A DNA stretch of 12,852 nucleotides from CAZIIK01 sp964539235 (GCA_964539235.1 CAZIIK010000035.1:1-12852); one strand, 5' to 3'; numbered from the stretch's first letter, positions 6,549 to 12,852 are shown. Numbers and translations are program-made. The notes: generated by a model from the letters alone, not told the origin.

Positions 6549-7988
6549 TTATCCAATGGCGCCTTCTAAGCTGACTTCCATCAGGCGCTGTGCTTCAACA
6601 GCAAACTCCATCGGCAATTCTTTAAATACGCGTTTACAAAACCCATTCACAATCAACGCAACGGCGTCTTCTTCGCTTAAGCCACGTTGTAAACAGTAGA
6701 ACAGCTGATCTTCCGAAATTTTTGATGTGGTGGCTTCATGTTCAATCTGCGCAGAAGGATGTGCTGCTTCGATATACGGAAAGGTATGCGCTCCGCAAGT
6801 ATCGCCCAGTAGTAAAGAATCACATTGCGTGTAATTGCGTGCATTGTGTGCAGTTGGTGCCATCCGTACCAGGCCGCGATACGTATTTTGCCCTTTGGCC
6901 GCTGAAATGCCTTTGGAAATAATGGTACTTTTGGTGTTACGGCCCAAGTGAATCATTTTGGTACCGGTGTCTGCTTGTTGGCATTTGCTGGCCAAAGCAA
7001 CGGAATAAAACTCGCCAACGCTGTTATCGCCTTGTAATACCACGCTGGGGTATTTCCAGGTAATGGCTGAGCCTGTTTCCACTTGTGTCCAAGAAATTTT
7101 GGCGCGATCACCGCGACATGCACCACGTTTGGTGACAAAGTTATAGATACCACCACGACCTTCATTGTCGCCGGGATACCAGTTTTGTACGGTGGAATAT
7201 TTAATTTGGGCGTCTTTGAGCGCAACGATTTCGACGACTGCCGCATGCAGTTGGTTTTCATCGCGCGTTGGTGCGGTACAGCCTTCTAAGTAGCTGACAT
7301 AGCTGCCTTCGTCGGCAATGATCAATGTACGTTCGAATTGCCCGGTGTTGGCGGCATTGATGCGAAAATAGGTGGAAAGCTCCATGGGGCAGCGGGTGTT
7401 CTTGGGAATGTAGACAAAAGAACCATCACTAAAGACCGCAGAGTTCAATGCGGCATAAAAATTGTCACCGGCTGGGACTACTGAGCCTAGGTATTGTTGC
7501 ACCAGCTCAGGATGATCTTGTAATGCCTCGGAAATCGAACAAAAAATGACGCCGGCTTCTGCCAATTTGTCTTTGAACGTGGTTTTAATGGAGACACTGT
7601 CAAACACGGCGTCGACTGCCACACCAGCCAACCATTTTTGCTCTTCCAATGGAATGCCCAGTTTGTCATAAGTTTCCAGAATTTCCGGATCAACTTCGTC
7701 TAACGATTGTGGTCCATCTTCTGGACGTTTGGGTGCGGAATAATAACTGATGCTTTGGAAATCGATGGGATCAACCTTGAGATGCGCCCAGTCAGGTGGC
7801 GTGAGCGTCAGCCATTTGCGATAGGCGGCCAGGCGCCATTCCAGCATGAATTCGGGTTCCTTTTTTTTGGCTGAAATCGCTCGAATCACCGATTCATCCA
7901 GTCCAGGTGGAAACGTTTCAGATTCAATATGCGTGACGAAGCCGTGTTCATATTCTTGTTGTGCTAGGTCTTCAAAAATCTTAGCCAT
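6549..7988 (-). CDS. sufB: Fe-S scaffold subunit SufB
   Basis: 479-residue main scaffold of the cytoplasmic SufBC2D complex. It receives sulfur from SufS and holds the nascent cluster (E. coli SufB is 495). Highly conserved blocks include VYIPKNTRCPMELSTYFRIN (192-211), YVSYLEGCTAP (230-240), KRGACRGDRAKISWTQVETG (288-307) and RNYTQCDSLLLG (384-395). C237 and C389 correspond to the sulfur-accepting C254 and the cluster-site C405 of E. coli SufB. The ATG follows the regulator's TAA with no gap, and GAGGA lies about 10 bases upstream, inside the regulator gene. Regulator and scaffold are therefore translated from one message. No frameshift or loss of key residues is seen. Confidence 0.97.
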   Translation of the reverse strand: MAKIFEDLAQQEYEHGFVTHIESETFPPGLDESVIRAISAKKKEPEFMLEWRLAAYRKWLTLTPPDWAHLKVDPIDFQSISYYSAPKRPEDGPQSLDEVDPEILETYDKLGIPLEEQKWLAGVAVDAVFDSVSIKTTFKDKLAEAGVIFCSISEALQDHPELVQQYLGSVVPAGDNFYAALNSAVFSDGSFVYIPKNTRCPMELSTYFRINAANTGQFERTLIIADEGSYVSYLEGCTAPTRDENQLHAAVVEIVALKDAQIKYSTVQNWYPGDNEGRGGIYNFVTKRGACRGDRAKISWTQVETGSAITWKYPSVVLQGDNSVGEFYSVALASKCQQADTGTKMIHLGRNTKSTIISKGISAAKGQNTYRGLVRMAPTAHNARNYTQCDSLLLGDTCGAHTFPYIEAAHPSAQIEHEATTSKISEDQLFYCLQRGLSEEDAVALIVNGFCKRVFKELPMEFAVEAQRLMEVSLEGAIG

Positions 7989-8456
7989 TTATACCGTGTC
8001 CTCAGTTGAGTGGACGACGCGCACTTGCCAAGGCAGTTGTCCAGGTTGTAAGGAAAGTGCACCATTCATTTGGTCAATCGTGACTGATTTTAAGATGGTA
8101 TGAATGGCATGGTTGATGGTTTGCCAATTGCTGCGCGCAGTGCAGCATGCCTGGCGATCGCAATCTTTTTCAGTGTGGCAGCATTCGGTAATGGCTATGG
8201 GACCGTCGATAGCTGTGATCACATCGATTAACGTAATAGATTGCGCAGGGCGCGCTAAAGCGTAGCCACCATTAACTCCACGGGTTGAAGTCAATAAATC
8301 GGCATTAGCTAATAATTTCAGTACCTTACGCACTGTCGGTAGCGCAATATGAGTGCTGTCGGCCAATTGCTGGCCGGTGTAAGAGGCCGCTGTTGTTTTG
8401 GCAATAGCGGCAATTACAATCACGGCGTAGTCGGCGATTTTGCTAATTCTCAGCAT
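7989..8456 (-). CDS. Rrf2-family Fe-S sensing regulator of the suf operon
   Basis: 155-residue winged-helix regulator of the Rrf2/IscR family, matching the class annotated as SUF system Fe-S assembly regulator. The recognition helix lies in TGQQLADSTHIALPTVRKV (27-45), and the wing is RGVNGGYALARP (59-70). Five cysteines occur at 92, 93, 99, 104 and 105. C93, C99 and C105 reproduce exactly the six-residue spacing of the three cluster ligands of IscR (92/98/104), so it very likely binds a [2Fe-2S] cluster and reports Fe-S sufficiency. The C-terminal tail (125-155) is longer than the minimal domain. As first gene of the operon, directly abutting sufB, it probably represses itself and the whole suf cluster through the palindrome at 8463-8482. 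Whether it activates other targets is unknown. The ribosome site is weak. Confidence 0.92.
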   Translation of the reverse strand: MLRISKIADYAVIVIAAIAKTTAASYTGQQLADSTHIALPTVRKVLKLLANADLLTSTRGVNGGYALARPAQSITLIDVITAIDGPIAITECCHTEKDCDRQACCTARSNWQTINHAIHTILKSVTIDQMNGALSLQPGQLPWQVRVVHSTEDTV

Positions 8457-8462
8457 ATGTTA

Positions 8463-8482
8463 CCAAATCAGTCCTAATTTGG
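8463..8482 (-). promoter_or_regulatory. Candidate operator of the suf regulator
   Basis: A perfect inverted repeat CCAAAT-N8-ATTTGG lies between the predicted transcription start and the regulator's ATG. It begins about 6 bases after the -10 box, where a bound dimer would block initiation. Symmetry and position suggest a site for the Rrf2 regulator. It does not closely match the E. coli IscR consensus, and binding is inferred. Confidence 0.45.
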
Positions 8483-8487
8483 GCGCC

Positions 8488-8516
8488 ACTCTAGGGGATG
8501 CGTTCCGCGAAGTCAA
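8488..8516 (-). promoter_or_regulatory. Sigma-70-type promoter of the suf operon
   Basis: On the minus strand TTGACT (8511-8516, 5 of 6 to consensus) and TAGAGT (8488-8493, 4 of 6) are separated by exactly 17 bases. The transcript would start near 8481, leaving a leader of about 25 bases. The -35 box contains the TGA stop codon of dps, so the promoter is packed into the 3' end of that gene. Confidence 0.6.
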
Positions 8517-8983
8517 GCATCCAAAAAGCTGCGCAGCATCCAGGCGGTTTTTTCGTGGACCGACAAACGATCACCCAACAGGCCAAGTGTGACTTCATCA
8601 CCAGCTGATTCAACGGTTTCAATCAGGTCTCGGGCCGTACAAATCACCATTTCATGTGCGCTGATCAATTGCTTAACCATATCGGCCCATTTGGGTGTAC
8701 CGGTTTCTTCTGGAATGCTGGTCAATTTAGCAAATTGTGCGTAGCTGCCTGGTGCCGGTTGGCCCAATGCACGGATACGTTCAGCGATATCATCCACGGC
8801 TGTGGCTAATTCGGTGTAATGGGCTTCAAACAATTCATGCAAGCTTTTGAAATGTGGGCCCGTGACATTCCAGTGAAAATTATGTGTTTTGAGATAAAGC
8901 GTGTAGCTGTCGGCCAGTAAGTGAGACAGGCCTTGTCCAATGTGTTGACGCTGCGTTTCATTAATACCGATGTTGATGTTCAT
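8513..8983 (-). CDS. dps: Dps-family DNA-binding ferritin-like protein
   Basis: 156-residue ferritin-like protein. Dps forms a hollow dodecamer that oxidises Fe(II) with hydrogen peroxide, stores the iron, and shields DNA during starvation and oxidative stress. The ferroxidase-site residues at the subunit interface are present: H37 in HNFHWNVTG, H49 in SLHELFEAHY, and D64 and E68 in AVDDIAERIRALG. They match H51, H63, D78 and E82 of E. coli Dps. The N-terminal tail is short and lacks the lysine-rich stretch E. coli Dps uses for DNA contact, so DNA binding is uncertain. AGGAG stands nine bases before the ATG. Its stop codon forms part of the suf promoter. The location next to suf fits shared iron and oxidative-stress physiology. 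Confidence 0.94.
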   Translation of the reverse strand: MNINIGINETQRQHIGQGLSHLLADSYTLYLKTHNFHWNVTGPHFKSLHELFEAHYTELATAVDDIAERIRALGQPAPGSYAQFAKLTSIPEETGTPKWADMVKQLISAHEMVICTARDLIETVESAGDEVTLGLLGDRLSVHEKTAWMLRSFLDA

Positions 8984-9017
8984 GGTCAGGTGCTCCTGTG
9001 TGTTTAGGTTCTCGGTT

Positions 9018-9023
9018 ATTCTA
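9018..9023 (-). promoter_or_regulatory. Possible -10 box of dps
   Basis: TAGAAT on the minus strand (5 of 6 to TATAAT) lies 35 bases before the dps ATG. The sequence upstream is A/T-rich but has no convincing -35 box. No clear Fur or OxyR site was found by eye. Confidence 0.35.
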
Positions 9024-9075
9024 GGGCGTTTCTGTAAATAACTAAAATTGATTGTTTTTATTTTTGCAATTGGTT

Positions 9076-9807
9076 TTAGCTATATTCAGCCTCGTTTTCT
9101 ATCCTGTCCATCCGCCGGTGTATCCACTCATACAGTTGGTTATTCAGTTCTTCTGCGTTCATATCTTGCGCATCGATTGCGGGTCCAATTACCACGGTAA
9201 TCGTTCCCGGGCGTTTGATGATTGAATTATTTGGCCAATAGTGCCCAGCATTATGCGCAATGGGTATGACTAGGCTGCCAGTTGCTTTCACCAATGCTGC
9301 GCCCGTTTTATGAAATTTCTGATGCGTGCGAATCGGCGTGCGCGTGCCTTCTGGAAAAATCACAATGGAGAGGCCCTGTGCCAGTCGTTTTTTACCCTGG
9401 GCAATAATTTGTTTGAAGGCGCGAATACCTGCAGAACGATCGATGGGAATATGTCGACCCAGTCGCATACCCCAACCAAAAACAGGAATATTCAGTAAGG
9501 ATTTTTTGCAGACAAAACAATTGCGTGGCAATAAATGGGGGAATACCAAAGTCTCCCAGGTGGATTGGTGTTTGCTGAAAAAAATGACCGGGTGGTTTGG
9601 TATATTTTCTTGTCCGATGACCTGTAACCGAATGCCACAACATACGCGCGCTAGCCCAAAAATACCGCGTGACCAAACCCGGTAAAGATCGCGGCGTATC
9701 GCAAAGGGTAATGGGTAAACCAGATAAAGCAATGGACACCAGATCAGGGTCAATATTCCGACAAAAAAGTAGAAAATGAGTGTGCGTAAAATCAGCATGC
9801 GGTGCAT
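9076..9807 (-). CDS. plsC: 1-acyl-sn-glycerol-3-phosphate acyltransferase family protein (PlsC-like)
   Basis: 243-residue membrane-bound acyltransferase that most likely adds the second acyl chain to lysophosphatidic acid, giving phosphatidic acid for phospholipid synthesis. A hydrophobic N-terminal segment (about 7-31) should anchor it in the inner membrane, with the active site in the cytoplasm. Family motifs: I, KHQSTWE at 79-85; II, GRHIPIDR at 117-124; III, FPEGTR at 151-156, for glycerol-phosphate binding; IV, VIPIAHN at 180-186. Motif I is H-x4-E rather than the usual H-x4-D (H80, E85), a variant I believe occurs in some proteobacterial members. No strong ribosome site precedes the ATG at 9807 or the one at 9798. 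Genomes often carry several paralogues, so the exact substrate is uncertain. Confidence 0.88.
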   Translation of the reverse strand: MHRMLILRTLIFYFFVGILTLIWCPLLYLVYPLPFAIRRDLYRVWSRGIFGLARVCCGIRLQVIGQENIPNHPVIFFSKHQSTWETLVFPHLLPRNCFVCKKSLLNIPVFGWGMRLGRHIPIDRSAGIRAFKQIIAQGKKRLAQGLSIVIFPEGTRTPIRTHQKFHKTGAALVKATGSLVIPIAHNAGHYWPNNSIIKRPGTITVVIGPAIDAQDMNAEELNNQLYEWIHRRMDRIENEAEYS

Positions 9808-9893
9808 GTAAACTTTATTCTAAGAAGCGGCGGAGCCTAGCATAAATCAAAATTTGTTGCATGGTTTTAGTCGTTCTGTTGAGTCGGCTTGAT

Positions 9894-10014
9894 TTCGACA
9901 TCCTTCGACATCCTTCGACAGGCTCAGGAACCGCTCAGGGACCGTTTATCGAATGGCAGGAACCCAATTTTCGATGACCGGGCGGTTCCTGAGCCTGTCG
10001 AAGGATGTCGAAGG
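9894..10014. repeat. REP-like inverted repeat of the CTTCGACAGGCTCAGG type
   Basis: Arms of 33 bases at 9902-9934 and 9982-10014 are perfect reverse complements, separated by 47 bases. Each contains CCTTCGACAGGCTCAGG, a motif found scattered in many bacterial genomes. The left arm is preceded by tandem 10-base units (TTCGACATCC at 9894 and 9904). An 11-base unit is repeated with one change at 9923 and 9934. CGTTTATC follows the repeat motif at 9943 and recurs at 10018. The element sits between the divergent plsC and hslV genes, not after a gene, so a terminator role is unlikely. A mobile palindromic element or a DNA-architecture site is more plausible. Confidence 0.88.
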
Positions 10015-10094
10015 GCTCGTTTATCAAAAGACAAGGATTTCGGTTGAAGTTGATTGGGGTGACGTGGTCATGAATTTTTTCTTTGTGCGTTTCT

Positions 10095-10123
10095 CTTGAA
10101 ATATAACGCGAGTATCTCCACAT
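10095..10123 (+). promoter_or_regulatory. Heat-shock (sigma-32-like) promoter of hslVU
   Basis: CTTGAA (10095-10100, perfect -35 of the sigma-32 class) is followed after 15 bases by CTCCACAT (10116-10123), close to the CCCCAT-type -10. The start would be near 10130, leaving about 25 bases to the hslV ATG. HslVU is heat-induced through RpoH in E. coli, which supports the call. Confidence 0.65.
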
Positions 10124-10154
10124 TAGCTTGCAATGTTTTGAAAAGGTACTGGAT

Positions 10155-10697
10155 ATGGAAACAATTCATGGCACCACCATTCTTGCGGTGCGGCGCGGCA
10201 ACAGTGTGGTTATTGGCGGTGATGGTCAAGCAACAATGGGCAATATGATTGCCAAAGATAATATTGTGAAGGTGCGGCGCTTACATGACCAAAAAGTCAT
10301 TACGGGTTTTGCTGGGGCAACAGCCGATGCCTTTACCTTATTCGATCGATTTGAAGCCAAATTGGATATGTATCAGGGACGTTTGGAACGTGCTGCCGTT
10401 GAGTTAGCGCGGGATTGGCGTTCAGATAAAGTCCTGCGCCGTTTGGAAGCGATGTTGTTAGTGGCTGATCGTGAAACGACTTTATTAATTTCTGGAACCG
10501 GCGATGTGATGGGTGCCGATGATTTGGGTGTGATGTCGATCGGATCAGGTTCAGCTTACGCTAAAGCTGCTGCGCGTGCGTTAGCAAAGAATACGAAATT
10601 TTCAGCCCGTAATATCGTAGAAAAAGCATTAACGATTGCAGCAGATATTTGCATTTATACCAATCACAATTTCGTGATTGAACAGATTGATTACTAA
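10155..10697 (+). CDS. hslV: ATP-dependent protease peptidase subunit HslV
   Basis: 180-residue peptidase of the cytoplasmic HslVU (ClpQY) protease, a proteasome-beta-like threonine hydrolase forming a double hexamer capped by HslU. The start is METIHG, and removal of these six residues would expose the catalytic T7 in TTILAVRRG. Counting from that threonine, D17 and K33 fall exactly where the E. coli active site has them (GDGQATMGN; NIVKVRRL). IGSGSAYAKAAARAL and ICIYTNH near the C-terminus are also typical. I chose the ATG at 10155 over one at 10128. It has AAAAGG at good spacing and fits family N-termini, and 10128 lies before the likely transcription start. hslU follows after 32 bases in the same operon. 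Confidence 0.97.
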   Translation: METIHGTTILAVRRGNSVVIGGDGQATMGNMIAKDNIVKVRRLHDQKVITGFAGATADAFTLFDRFEAKLDMYQGRLERAAVELARDWRSDKVLRRLEAMLLVADRETTLLISGTGDVMGADDLGVMSIGSGSAYAKAAARALAKNTKFSARNIVEKALTIAADICIYTNHNFVIEQIDY

Positions 10698-10729
10698 GCC
10701 AAACGGGCATTACTGAAGGAAAACGACTC

Positions 10730-12097
10730 ATGTCACAGATGACACCAAAAGAAATTGTTCACGAGTTAGATCGACATATCATTGGTCAGAATGATGCAAA
10801 GCGTTCCGTTGCAATTGCTTTGCGTAATCGCTGGCGTCGCATGCAGTTACCTGAAGACTTGCGTGTTGAGGTAACGCCGAAGAACATTCTGATGATTGGC
10901 CCAACCGGTGTTGGTAAAACTGAGATTGCACGTCGTTTGGCCAAATTAGCCCATGCGCCGTTTATCAAGGTTGAAGCGACTAAATTTACCGAGGTCGGTT
11001 ACGTCGGGCGTGATGTCGAATCAATCATTCGTGATTTGGTCGAAATGTCGATGAAGATGACGCGTGAAGAAGCCAAAGAAAAGGTGCAGCAACGTGCGCA
11101 TGAAGCGGCAGAAGAACGTGTGTTGGATATTTTATTGCCTCCAGCACGTAATAAAGGTTCAGGTGGGATTGGATTTGCTAATGAGCCTGCTGCAGATCAG
11201 CCGAAAAAGAAAGATAGTGGTGGCGAAGCGCGCAAAGAATTTCGTCAGCAATTGCGTAATGGCGAACTGGACGAGACTGAAGTGGAAGTTGATGTGCCTG
11301 CAGCCGCAGTGTCTATGGAAATTATGGCGCCTCCAGGCATGGAAGATATGACGCAGCAATTGCAAAATATGTTTGATAATTTTGGCAGTGATCGTAAAAA
11401 GAAACGTACCTTGCCGATTAAAGATGCACTGAAAGTATTGCAGGAAGAAGAAGCGTCTAAATTGGTTAACCCAGAGGATATCAAGCAACAGGCGATCGAA
11501 AACCTGGAACAAAATGGCATCGTATTCATCGATGAGATCGATAAGATTTGTAAGCGTGAAAATGTCAGCGGTGGTGAGGTTTCACGTGAAGGCGTACAGC
11601 GGGATTTATTGCCCTTGATCGAAGGCAGTACGGTTTCGACGAAGTATGGCATGGTGAAAACCGATCACATTCTGTTTATCGCGTCGGGGGCTTTTCATTT
11701 GGCCAAACCTTCTGATCTGATCCCAGAACTACAGGGGCGTTTACCGATTCGTGTTGAACTAAAAGCATTGTCCGTAGAAGATTTTGTCCGCATTTTGACG
11801 GAACCCAATGCATCGTTAACGGAGCAATATGTGGCTTTGTTGGCGACCGAAGGTATGGTGATCGATTTCACAAAGACAGCGGTAAAACGCATTGCAGAAA
11901 TCGCTTGGCAGGTGAATGAGAAAGTTGAAAATATCGGCGCGCGTCGTTTACACACTTTGATGGAACGCCTATTGGAAAATATTTCTTTCGATGCGCCTGA
12001 ACGCAGCGGAGAGACATTAAAAGTCGATGAAAAGTATGTCAATGAGGCGTTGAAGGATTTGGCAGAGGATGAGGATCTGAGTCGGTATATCCTGTAG
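10730..12097 (+). CDS. hslU: ATP-dependent protease ATPase subunit HslU
   Basis: 455-residue AAA+ unfoldase that recognises substrates, unfolds them with ATP and threads them into HslV (E. coli 443 residues). Motifs: Walker A GPTGVGKT at 57-64; pore loop GYVG at 90-93; Walker B GIVFIDEIDK at 263-272; an arginine in LQGRLPIR (R337), matching the arginine finger; and sensor 2 GARRLHT at 403-409. The C-terminus EDLSRYIL is the conserved tail that docks into and activates HslV. The intermediate (I) domain, about 110-240, is rich in Lys and Glu with a low-complexity stretch at 141-175 (GSGG, PKKKDSGG), a little longer than in E. coli. AAGGA lies nine bases before the ATG. No intrinsic terminator is evident after the stop. 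Confidence 0.97.
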   Translation: MSQMTPKEIVHELDRHIIGQNDAKRSVAIALRNRWRRMQLPEDLRVEVTPKNILMIGPTGVGKTEIARRLAKLAHAPFIKVEATKFTEVGYVGRDVESIIRDLVEMSMKMTREEAKEKVQQRAHEAAEERVLDILLPPARNKGSGGIGFANEPAADQPKKKDSGGEARKEFRQQLRNGELDETEVEVDVPAAAVSMEIMAPPGMEDMTQQLQNMFDNFGSDRKKKRTLPIKDALKVLQEEEASKLVNPEDIKQQAIENLEQNGIVFIDEIDKICKRENVSGGEVSREGVQRDLLPLIEGSTVSTKYGMVKTDHILFIASGAFHLAKPSDLIPELQGRLPIRVELKALSVEDFVRILTEPNASLTEQYVALLATEGMVIDFTKTAVKRIAEIAWQVNEKVENIGARRLHTLMERLLENISFDAPERSGETLKVDEKYVNEALKDLAEDEDLSRYIL

Positions 12098-12334
12098 TTT
12101 CAATCGGTGGAGAAATATTTCCGTTTTGAATCATTGCTAGCCTGGTTTGTCAACCCAAAGTAGAGATGTCCGGTTTGACCTAAGCCACTTATGCATAAAT
12201 CCACAGGTCAGTAGGTTTTAAAATGATGCCGTATAGGCCTGTGGGGTTGTGTATAAGTGGCGATTTTAGGCAGCGCTTCTTTTTATATTATAAGTTTTTT
12301 TCCATGGATGGTCAATTTTAGGCTTATGTCCTTT
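12098..12334. other. Intergenic stretch between hslU and the IS3 element
   Basis: No gene is supported here. The stretch holds the 24-bp inverted repeat at 12184-12261 and a short palindrome GAAATATTTC near 12112. At about 12148-12175 a segment (TGTCAACCC, then GTAGAGATGTCC) resembles ends of some transposons by memory only. It becomes strongly A/T-rich after 12280, before the IS boundary. Confidence 0.5.
12184..12261. repeat. 24-bp inverted repeat with DnaA-box-like core
   Basis: Arms at 12184-12207 and 12238-12261 are near-perfect reverse complements (20 of 24 positions), both starting GCCACTTAT and ending CCACAGG when read inward, with 30 bases between. The right arm contains TTATACACA on the minus strand (12248-12256), which fits the DnaA-box consensus TTATNCACA. 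The left arm has TTATGCATA instead. Pairing may extend outward with CCTAA (12179-12183) and TTAGG (12266-12270). No T-run follows. It could be a small palindromic mobile repeat, a protein-binding site or a cruciform. Confidence 0.7.
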
Positions 12335-12852
12335 TGTAATGGTCAAGTAAAACTGTAGAGAATTTAAGCCACTTTTTTAAACTCCAGTGCTTTTAGATGT
12401 GGAGTTAAATATCCAATAGCGGAGTGCCTTCTTTTGTAATTATAAAAATAGATGTAGTTCTGTACCTCACAAAATAGCAGATTGATGGTTAATAAAGTTC
12501 AACTGATTGAGCCGTTCTGTTTTCAAGCTTCGGAAGAATCTCTCCATAACAGAATTATCCCAGCAGTTTCCTCGCCTACTCATACTCTGAGTAATGCCAT
12601 GCAAGTTTAAACACTCACTGAATTCTTTTGCTGAATATTGTGTGCCCTGGTCTGAATGGAATAGCAAGTGCTTGGTATTTGGTCTTTTCCTCTTAATCGC
12701 ATTGATCAATGCTTGTTTAGCCAATTTGGCATTTTGGTGATTTAGACAAGGCATAACCAACAACCTCTTTGCTATACAAATCCATAACACAAGCCAAGTA
12801 GCTCCAGCCTTGATAAGTGCGAATATACGTAATGTCACCGACCCAGTGCGTA
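12335..12852 (-). mobile_element. IS3-family insertion sequence, 3' part, running off the window
   Basis: The transposase pseudogene at 12365-12852 reads leftward, so the element's 3' end lies to the left of its stop codon. IS3 elements end in TG...CA; on the plus strand TGTAATGGTCAAG begins at 12335 and TGGTCAAG at 12340, and either could be the terminus. The other end and the target duplication are outside the window, so the boundary is approximate. Confidence 0.7.
12365..12852 (-). pseudogene. IS3-family transposase (OrfB, integrase domain), frameshifted and cut by window edge
   Basis: DDE-type transposase/integrase core of IS3-family OrfB, which joins IS ends to target DNA. Reading leftward, the first frame gives WVGDITYIRTYQGWSYLA, then VMDLYSKEVVGYALSKSP with the first catalytic Asp. 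The middle frame gives LLFHSDQGTQYS (second Asp) and RRGNCWDNSVMERFFRSLKTE (catalytic Glu). The last gives EVQNYIYFYNYKRRHSAIGY and ends FKKVA at a TAA (12365-12367). Two shifts of one extra base separate these frames, one in an A-run (T-run 12732-12735 on the plus strand) and one in a run near 12472-12475. Restoring both gives a normal C-terminus, so the gene is inactive as written. The open frame from an ATG at 12838 is out of frame for its first 35 or so residues and is not a real start. Confidence 0.88.

Noticed and set aside
6533..6556. TTG start adding eight residues to SufC
   Set aside because: The ATG at 6532 has an excellent AAGGA site and gives the canonical SufC N-terminus.
9894..10014. 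CRISPR-like array because of repeated TTCGACA units
   Set aside because: Units are directly tandem or inverted, with no regular spacers, and no cas genes are present.
10128..10154. Upstream ATG giving hslV nine extra residues
   Set aside because: The family start, the ribosome site and the predicted transcription start near 10130 all favour 10155.
12098..12130. Possible terminator after hslU
   Set aside because: The imperfect hairpin (TTCAA...TTGAA around GGAGAAATATTTCC) has a poor stem and no proper T-run.
12148..12175. Possible transposon end (TGTCAACCC, GTAGAGATGTCC)
   Set aside because: The likeness to IS21- or IS481-type ends is only from memory. There is no matching second end or transposase here.
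12735..12838. N-terminal part of an open frame from 12838
   Set aside because: The adjacent frame encodes the conserved IS3 sequence over the same bases, so this is an out-of-frame reading of the damaged transposase.

Overview
This window looks like a chromosomal segment of a gammaproteobacterium with moderate to low G+C. Its genes match gammaproteobacterial families: SufBCDS with an Rrf2-type regulator and SufT, a YfhL-type ferredoxin next to coaD, HslVU, Dps and PlsC. I cannot fix the genus. The long core is well preserved, while both edges are eroded by mobile DNA and gene decay.

Layout. Left edge (1-1106): the last codons of an unidentified reading frame (possibly a transposase end), then only the 3' end of proA, then a minus-strand remnant of a COG2865-type ATP-binding/winged-helix protein. 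Positions 1107-1834 (minus): coaD followed by a 2[4Fe-4S] ferredoxin gene, tightly coupled. A strong intrinsic terminator at 1925-1947 closes the next unit. Positions 1968-8456 (minus) are one compact SUF iron-sulfur operon in the order regulator, sufB, sufC, sufD, sufS, sufA-like, sufT, small HTH protein. Its likely promoter (8488-8516) overlaps the dps stop codon and is followed by a palindromic candidate operator. Positions 8513-9807 (minus): dps and a plsC-type acyltransferase. Positions 9808-10154 form a divergent intergenic region with a 33-bp perfect inverted repeat of the CTTCGACAGGCTCAGG type and a heat-shock-like promoter. Positions 10155-12097 (plus): hslV and hslU. Right edge (12098-12852): an inverted-repeat element with a DnaA-box-like core, then the 3' part of an IS3-family element whose transposase is broken by two frameshifts.

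How the genes work together. The regulator probably senses Fe-S status through three cysteines and controls its own operon. SufS takes sulfur from cysteine, SufBCD is the scaffold with its ATPase, the A-type carrier delivers clusters, and SufT helps maturation of client proteins. Dps next door stores iron and protects DNA, so 1107-8983 is largely an iron and Fe-S neighbourhood, with the ferredoxin a likely client. HslVU is an independent heat-shock protease. No SufE or SufU sulfur-transfer partner is present here.

I found no clearly new defence system, CRISPR array or RNA gene. The best candidates for undescribed biology are the small HTH protein at the end of the suf operon, the suf promoter/operator arrangement, and the two inverted-repeat elements.
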